17,124 nt of DNA from the NCBI RefSeq assembly GCF_900765565.1, contig NZ_CAAFRZ010000270.1, forward strand, positions 1 through 17,124. Reading direction: 5' to 3'. This document shows, piece after piece, positions 13,381 to 17,124 of this stretch. Each line of letters starts with the position of its first letter. Position 1 is the stretch's first letter. Made by a program: the position numbers and the translations under genes. The notes under the pieces were generated by a model that saw nothing but the letters and a program-made list of their open reading frames with translations, searched no databases and was not told the origin of the DNA. This stretch comes from an uncultured Dialister sp. (GTDB taxonomy: Bacteria > Bacillota > Negativicutes > Veillonellales > Dialisteraceae).

Positions 13381-13480
13381 GACCCATCAGAATCCCTCTG
13401 TCACTTCGTGACATCCCCCTTTGAAAAAGGGGGACTATCCATTAGCGGCTTTGCCGCGCCCTTCTCCAAGGGGCGGCATG
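13381..13480. repeat. Family D, internally deleted copy
   Basis: It matches 12831-12949 but goes directly from CCATTAGCGGC to TTTGCCGCGCC. It lacks the TCCGCCGCATCCATCCTGCGGC stretch in two parts: TCCGCCGCATCC and ATCCTGCGGC. The loss lies between two GCGGC direct repeats. Confidence 0.82.
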
Positions 13481-13662
13481 GTTGGGAAAGAATTGAATTG
13501 AGTAAAGAGAATTGAGACCCCGCGGCTTTGCCGCCAAAGTAGCCCAAAATCCGGAAGGAACGGTGAATGAGGCAGGAGCAACTTCAGCGAGAGCCCCCTC
13601 TGCCCTGCGGGCACCTCCCCCATAGATGGGGGAGGTTAAAAGCCGGCGGCTTCGCCGCGAAA

Positions 13663-13750
13663 GCGCCGCAGGCGAGTCAGCTTTCCTAACAGCTAGCCGC
13701 TAGCAGCTAGAAGCCCCCATCCGTTCGCACGGCACTTGGCCACAGGACAC
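13663..13750 (-). repeat. Dispersed repeat family A, reverse copy (full length)
   Basis: GCGCCGCAGGCGAGTCAGCT, then TTCCTAACAGCTAGCCGCTA, then GCAGCTAGAAGCCCCCATCC, then GTTCGCACGGCACTTGGCCA, then CAGGACACC. It is the reverse complement of the full-length copies at 10141 and 10307. Confidence 0.87.
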
Positions 13751-13804
13751 CCGCCGCGAAGCGGCTGGACCTCAATTCTCTTTACTCAAATCTCAATTCT
13801 TGTA

Positions 13805-13830
13805 ATAAAAAACTCCCCTTACCGGGGAGT
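13805..13830 (-). terminator. Rho-independent terminator of the lpxC-fabZ-lpxA cluster
   Basis: On the minus strand ACTCCCC-GGTAA-GGGGAGT forms a 7-bp GC-rich stem followed by TTTTTTATT, about 20 bases past the lpxA stop. The cluster therefore ends at lpxA. Confidence 0.9.
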
Positions 13831-13851
13831 CCATAGTAAAGGGGAATTTGA

Positions 13852-14664
13852 TTATCTGTCTCTTGTACGGCAGAGGCCGCGGTCGCAGTTCCGGAGGAAC
13901 CGGAGGAGATGTTCGATTTCCGGAGTGGACGGGAGTTCCTGTTCCATTTCCAGGATAGCATCGTTCAGCTTCAGGCCGGACCGGAAAATGAGGCGGTATG
14001 CCTTTTTCAGGTAGCTCTTCACTTCGGGGCTGATGTTGTTCCGGGCGAGGCCCACGCTGTTCAGGCCCACCACCCGGGAGGGGTTGCCGTCTACGATGAC
14101 GAAGGGGCATACGTCCTGTACGATCTTGGACATGCCGCCTACCATGGCGCAGGCACCGATCTTTACGAACTGGTGGATGCCGCTCATGCCGCCGATGACT
14201 GCATGGTCTTCTACGGTTACATGGCCTGCCACACCGGAGAAGCTGGACATGACGATGTGGTCGCCGAAGTTGCAGTTGTGGGCCACGTGGGTGTAGGCCT
14301 GAAGCATGTTGTAGGAGCCTACCCGGGTCTCGCAGTTCTCGCCGGTAGCCCGGTGGATGGTCACGTATTCGCGGATCAGGTTATGGTCGCCGATGACCAC
14401 GGTGCTGTATTCATCGTGGAATTTCAGATCCTGGGGATCTTCACCGATGACTGCATGGGGGTAAATGTGGTTTTCCTTGCCCATGCGTACGTTTTTCGCA
14501 ATAATGGCGTGGGCGCCGATGACGGAGCCTTCGCCGATTTCACAGTTTTCGCCGATCACCGCATAGGGTCCGATGACCACATTCTTATGAATGATGGCGG
14601 TCGGGTCGATGATGGCGGTTGGATGGATATTCGGTTCTGCCGATTTGATAACTTTTAATTCCAT
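13852..14664 (-). CDS. lpxA: UDP-N-acetylglucosamine acyltransferase LpxA
   Basis: The enzyme transfers a 3-hydroxyacyl chain from acyl carrier protein to UDP-GlcNAc, the first step of lipid A synthesis, in the cytoplasm. The 270-residue protein shows the left-handed beta-helix hexapeptide repeats from residue 11 on (HPTAIIDPTAIIHKNVVIGP, YAVIGENCEIGEGSVIGA). IREYVTIHR (97-105) precedes the active site THVAHNC, whose second histidine, His129, matches E. coli His125. AGHVTVEDHAVIGGMSGIHQ and GGMSKIVQDVCPF are equally typical. The C-terminal helical part ends the protein at a usual family length. I chose the ATG at 14662-14664, since AGGGG lies 10 bases upstream; an ATG three codons earlier has that site only one base away. 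It lies downstream of fabZ after a long 197-bp gap and before a terminator. lpxI and lpxB do not follow. Confidence 0.95.
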   Translation of the reverse strand: MELKVIKSAEPNIHPTAIIDPTAIIHKNVVIGPYAVIGENCEIGEGSVIGAHAIIAKNVRMGKENHIYPHAVIGEDPQDLKFHDEYSTVVIGDHNLIREYVTIHRATGENCETRVGSYNMLQAYTHVAHNCNFGDHIVMSSFSGVAGHVTVEDHAVIGGMSGIHQFVKIGACAMVGGMSKIVQDVCPFVIVDGNPSRVVGLNSVGLARNNISPEVKSYLKKAYRLIFRSGLKLNDAILEMEQELPSTPEIEHLLRFLRNCDRGLCRTRDR

Positions 14665-14673
14665 ATGTCCCAT

Positions 14674-14869
14674 TCCCCTTTAGTATGATGCAGCCGATTT
14701 TTGACTGTCGGCCGGTTTTAGACTTTTATGATTCTCTTTATACATAAATCCCTGTTTCTCTCTCCATTTGAAACGGTGATTTACGGCTGTTTATAAGGGG
14801 AATCCTTCATTTTTTATTTATTATCTCGTTATTTCTTCTCTAAGTGACCGGATTTGTGATGGAAGGAAA
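14674..14869 (-). other. AT-rich spacer between fabZ and lpxA with a possible 21-codon frame
   Basis: This gap is much longer than the 56 bases between lpxC and fabZ and has none of the dispersed repeats. On the minus strand an ATG at 14745, preceded by AGGG four bases away, opens a 21-residue frame (MYKENHKSLKPADSQKSAAS plus one) that stops at 14680 beside the lpxA ribosome binding site. I see no clear terminator or promoter. The small frame is only a candidate. Confidence 0.25.
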
Positions 14870-15358
14870 TTATTTCTTTGCAGCCGCTTCTTTTTCCTTT
14901 GCCTTTTCCTTCTTTTCCGGCGAATCGTTGGGATCCATGAGGTAGAAGAGGAAATCAGCCTCTGCCTTGTGTACGTCTCCCACGTGGCATTCGCAGTGTA
15001 CCTTGCCCATGCGGCCGATGATCTTCTGGATGACAGCCTTCGTTACCAGCTGGTCTCCCGGAAGGACGGGGGAACGGAACCGTACGTGGTCCATGCCGGT
15101 GAACATGGGGATGAGGCCCCGGTTCTCCTCCGGATACTGGAGGGCTACGCCGCCTACCTGGGCCATGGCTTCACAGATGAGGGCGCCCGGCATGACAGGA
15201 TGTCCCGGGAAATGGCCCTGGAAGAAGGGTTCGTTCATGGTGACGCATTTAATGCCTACGGCGTACTTCATGGGCACCATTTCAATGATCTTGTCTACCA
15301 GCAGCATCGGATAGCGGTGAGGCAGGATTTCCATAATTTCTTCAACATTCAGTTCCAT
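14870..15358 (-). CDS. fabZ: 3-hydroxyacyl-ACP dehydratase FabZ
   Basis: The enzyme removes water from (3R)-hydroxyacyl-ACP in fatty acid elongation and competes with LpxA for the same C14-type substrate, which explains the shared operon. The 162-residue hot-dog protein has LPHRYPMLLVD (12-22), then GHFPGHPVMPG with catalytic His49, and ICEAMAQVGG with catalytic Glu63. The numbering matches that of Pseudomonas FabZ. Typical members end soon after a segment like FLFYLMD. Here a further 20 or so residues rich in Lys, Glu and Ala follow (SPEKKEKAKEKEAAAKK), a charged tail I would not expect in the family. AAGGAGG lies 7 bases before the ATG. It follows lpxC after 56 bases on the same strand. Confidence 0.96.
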   Translation of the reverse strand: MELNVEEIMEILPHRYPMLLVDKIIEMVPMKYAVGIKCVTMNEPFFQGHFPGHPVMPGALICEAMAQVGGVALQYPEENRGLIPMFTGMDHVRFRSPVLPGDQLVTKAVIQKIIGRMGKVHCECHVGDVHKAEADFLFYLMDPNDSPEKKEKAKEKEAAAKK

Positions 15359-15414
15359 AACAGTTCCTCCTTAACAGCCGCGCCCAAAGGGACCGGCGTG
15401 AATTTTTTATATGA

Positions 15415-16254
15415 TCAGCAATTGCCCTGCTTTTTCAGGGCCTGCAGTTTTTCAGAAAGTTCCGCATTCAGCTTGTGGCTGCCCAGTACGGCGATGATGT
15501 GGGCGTGGAGAGGTCCCACCAGGGAAATATCTCCCAGAATGTCCAGAATCTTGTGGCGTACCAGTTCGTCCGGGAAGCGGGGTACCGAGAGGCATCCGTC
15601 CTTCGAGTAAATCACCGCGTTTTCCAGGGTGCCCCCTTTGCCGAGGCCCATCTTCCTCATGGCTTCCAGTTCCCAGGTGAATCCGATGGTCCGGGCGGAA
15701 GCAATTTCTTTGATGTAGGAGTCGTGGTCAATCACAATGTCCCGCATCTGGGTGCCCAGCATGGGATGGGGATTGATGGAAGTAAAGGTAATGCGGAGGC
15801 CGTCGTAGGGGAGGGCGGTGATGAACTTTTCTCCCTCATACACCGCTACACTCCTGTCCAGGGTGAGGATCGGAATTTCTTCCTCCTGCTCCAGGATGCC
15901 CGCTTCTTCCACCATGTCCACGAAGGTCTTGGCGCTGCCGTCGCCCACCGGAGGCTCCGGAGAGTCCATGTCGATGATGCAGTTATCAATCTTCAGGGCA
16001 TAGAGGGCGGACAGGAGATGCTCCACCGTGAACACCTTGGCCGGGCCCTTTTCCAGGGTAGTGGCCCGCAGGGTGCTGGTGATGTAGCGGCTGTCTGCCG
16101 GCACTTCCGGCTGGCCGTCAAGGTCCGTGCGGCGGAAGAGGATGCCGGTGCCTGCAGGGGCAGGCGCCATGGTCATGGTGACCGGCATGCCGGAGTGGAG
16201 GCCGTTTCCCTTGTAGGAAACGGGCTTTTTAATGGTATGCTGTCTTCTTTTCAC
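15415..16254 (-). CDS. lpxC: UDP-3-O-acyl-N-acetylglucosamine deacetylase LpxC
   Basis: This zinc enzyme removes the N-acetyl group from UDP-3-O-acyl-GlcNAc, the committed step of lipid A synthesis, in the cytoplasm. The 279-residue protein has zinc ligands His79 (VEHLLSALYAL), His234 and Asp238 (VRHKILDILGD), and the active-site histidine His260 in LGSHKLN. GNGLHSG near the N-terminus and PVGDGSA (102-108) are also typical. The C-terminal domain is slightly shorter than in E. coli (305 residues). The start is GTG (16252-16254); AAAGGTG lies 7 bases upstream on the minus strand, which decides the start. It is first in the cluster, with a good promoter 44 bases before the start. Confidence 0.96.
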   Translation of the reverse strand: MKRRQHTIKKPVSYKGNGLHSGMPVTMTMAPAPAGTGILFRRTDLDGQPEVPADSRYITSTLRATTLEKGPAKVFTVEHLLSALYALKIDNCIIDMDSPEPPVGDGSAKTFVDMVEEAGILEQEEEIPILTLDRSVAVYEGEKFITALPYDGLRITFTSINPHPMLGTQMRDIVIDHDSYIKEIASARTIGFTWELEAMRKMGLGKGGTLENAVIYSKDGCLSVPRFPDELVRHKILDILGDISLVGPLHAHIIAVLGSHKLNAELSEKLQALKKQGNC

Positions 16255-16297
16255 AATGAGACACCTTTCATTGATGAATTATTTTTATAATCAATTT

Positions 16298-16326
16298 ATT
16301 ATACCGTTTTTTTACATATTACACAA
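16298..16326 (-). promoter_or_regulatory. Promoter of the lpxC-fabZ-lpxA cluster
   Basis: On the minus strand TTGTGT (16321-16326), a 17-bp spacer with a run of A, and a consensus TATAAT (16298-16303). It lies about 45 bases before the lpxC GTG. Confidence 0.78.
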
Positions 16327-16470
16327 GGGAATGGGGGAGTGGACGAAATGCACGCTCCGTGCAGGCGCGGATATATGGATTGTCAGTTAGGAGTTAGGAG
16401 TGAGGAGTGGAGGTGCGGCGCACAAATCAGATAGCGCTGCGAGTATTGGATCTTCAGCCTGTGGCTGGGG

Positions 16471-16513
16471 GCGGGAGCGAACGGACGGGGGGCTTTTAGC
16501 TGTTAGCGGTTAG
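16471..16513 (+). repeat. Dispersed repeat family A, partial forward copy
   Basis: GCGGGAGCGAACGGACGGGG, then GGCTTTTAGCTGTTAGCGGT, then TAG. The copy stops before the GAAAGCTGG part and runs into GATAGATGG words. Confidence 0.65.
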
Positions 16514-16550
16514 GTAGACGATAGATGGTAGACGATAGAAGATAGATGGG

Positions 16551-16655
16551 ACCAGCCCTGTGGGCAGCGCTCTTCCGGGAAGAGAGCCTCCTGCAGGGGC
16601 AATTGCGCGTTTCAGGGATAGAGGGATTGGGATTCTATCTGCAGCGGAGCCGCTG
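16551..16655. repeat. Dispersed repeat family B, copy 3
   Basis: CCCTGTGGGCAGCGCTCTTC, then CGGGAAGAGAGCCTCCTGCA, then GGGGCAATTGCGCG, ending GCAGCGGAGCCGCTG. One arm of the hairpin is changed (GCGCTCTTC), which weakens one pair. Confidence 0.82.
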
Positions 16656-16680
16656 TTTCTGATGACCTCCCCCATCTATG
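16648..16680 (+). repeat. 33-bp direct repeat, left copy
   Basis: AGCCGCTGTTTCTGATGACC, then TCCCCCATCTATG. An identical copy lies at 17017-17049. Here it continues into GGGGG, completing the CCCCCATCTATGGGGG palindrome. Confidence 0.9.
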
Positions 16681-17016
16681 GGGGAAAAGCAAGCGAACGG
16701 TGTTCGCAGGGAGCCGCAAGGCGACTGAGAACACCGTGAGACGCTTTCCCAGCGAAGTCGGGGGTGGCGCCGAAGGCGACGGAGGGGGCTCTCGCTGAAG
16801 TCGCTCAAACCGGGGCCTTTCCCATCGGCACCCACCCACCCGAGGGGAAAGGAATCACTGGATTTTCGCTCGCCTTCGGCTCCCTACAGCACGGCTATCA
16901 GCGACTCACGACAATTTGTGCGTCGCTGGCGCTCCCTTCAAATTGTGTTCGCTGCTGTAACTCCAGTTCGCTTACTTTTCCCTCTAAAGAGGGAGGGTTG
17001 GGTGCCTGGGCGGCGC

Positions 17017-17049
17017 AGCCGCTGTTTCTGATGACCTCCCCCATCTATG
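17017..17049 (+). repeat. 33-bp direct repeat, right copy, interrupted
   Basis: Identical to 16648-16680, but the palindrome is cut after CTATG and followed by unrelated AT-rich DNA. Confidence 0.9.
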
Positions 17050-17124
17050 CAATGCTATTAAGTTAAGAGAAAAACGAGCAAAATATGTCTTTTAGGGATG
17101 CAATATTATTGTGAACTTGCCATA
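17050..17124. other. AT-rich DNA breaking a repeat: possible mobile-element edge
   Basis: From CAATGCTATTAAGTTAAGAG to the end of the window the composition changes abruptly to AT-rich and no dispersed repeat words occur. The change falls in the middle of the CCCCCATCTATGGGGG unit. An inserted element beginning here is one explanation. No transposase can be seen within the 75 bases. Confidence 0.35.

Larger units (their letters stand above)
12411..13804. repeat. Gene-free repeat mosaic of about 1.4 kb between brnQ and lpxA
   Basis: I see no gene; the short open frames are not conserved between repeat copies. From left to right it holds GTGAGGAGTTAGGAGTGAGG tracts (12415-12448, repeated near 16385), a GTCTGA tract (12650-12685), TACCTCCCCTCTTTAGATGG paired with GAGGTAGGGG (about 12717-12746), family D units (listed), a family C copy, GAGTTGA tracts (13325-13362, 13488-13516), CACCTCCCCCATAGATGGGG (near 13610), a family A copy and a CTCAATT tract (13769-13800) that touches the lpxA terminator. 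Many GCGGC hairpins with TTTG, TTCG or TCCG centres separate the units. Confidence 0.8.
16327..17016. repeat. Gene-free repeat mosaic upstream of lpxC
   Basis: No gene is supported. It holds GTTAGGAGTTAGGAGTGAGG (near 16385), a partial family A copy, a family B copy, GATAGATGG words near 16518-16550, CCTCCCCCATCTATGGGGG (16667-16685), the inverted repeat ACGGTGTTC (16697-16705)/GAACACCGT (16729-16737), and GGGAGCCGCAAGGCGA (near 16709), whose near-complement TCGCCTTCGGCTCCC lies near 16869. Confidence 0.7.

Noticed and set aside
12649..13623. Short frames of 60-100 codons in the 12.4-13.8 kb gap
   Set aside because: They lie entirely within dispersed repeats, and the same repeats elsewhere do not keep the frame.
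10028..13851. tRNA or rRNA genes in the long gene-free gaps
   Set aside because: I found no cloverleaf arms with a GGTTCGAATCC-like T arm, nor conserved rRNA words. The structures seen are repeat hairpins.
14969..16290. Plus-strand frames opposite fabZ and lpxC
   Set aside because: The minus-strand genes have complete catalytic motifs and ribosome binding sites. The opposite frames have neither.
16612..17066. Frames of 66-100 codons in the gap right of lpxC
   Set aside because: They consist of translated repeat words and inverted repeats, and I saw no ribosome binding site that would support them.

Overview
The window looks like chromosomal DNA of a diderm Firmicute (Negativicutes, probably Veillonellales; genus not assigned). 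Two observations point there. A brnQ transporter gene sits behind a T-box leader, which is a Firmicutes hallmark, and most genes have strong AGGAGG-type ribosome binding sites. The same window also carries an lpxC-fabZ-lpxA lipid A cluster, which only an outer-membrane organism needs. Housekeeping genes are visibly GC-rich. The defence gene at 1898-3676 is clearly more AT-rich.

Left part (1-3760), a defence island. It opens inside a type II-like CRISPR array with 36-bp repeats, 30-bp spacers and a strict 66-bp period. The array runs off the left edge and ends at a degenerate terminal repeat at 1439-1474. Next come the 3' end of an otherwise missing gene with a strong terminator, a decayed N-terminus that resembles the type I restriction methylase HsdM, and an intact GmrSD-like DUF262/HNH nuclease gene. 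A short orphan C-terminal fragment follows. No cas gene or tracrRNA is visible here.

Middle part (4163-10074). A secreted CocE/NonD-family (Xaa-Pro peptidase-like) hydrolase is divergent from a LysR-type regulator, with a perfect T-N11-A dyad between them. A 65-residue hypothetical protein, a small lipoprotein and a ROK-family sugar kinase follow. The kinase has an operator-like inverted repeat over its promoter and an ambiguous start codon.

Right part (10775-16326). A branched-chain amino acid transporter (brnQ) lies under T-box control on the minus strand. Then the minus-strand lpxC-fabZ-lpxA cluster has its own promoter upstream of lpxC and a terminator after lpxA.

Nearly all the long spaces between genes (3.8-4.16, 7.1-7.75, 7.95-8.23, 8.74-9.04, 10.07-10.77, 12.4-13.8 and 16.3-17.05 kb) are mosaics of dispersed repeats. 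These are an approx. 80-95-bp AGCTGTTAGC element, a 105-115-bp GCTCTCTTC-hairpin element, a CATTTCGAGCGG element, GCGGC hairpins, GAGTTGA tracts and hairpin units built on runs of C and G. Several repeats run into the 3' ends of genes and supply their last codons or stop codons. The right edge enters AT-rich DNA that interrupts one of these repeats, a possible mobile-element boundary.
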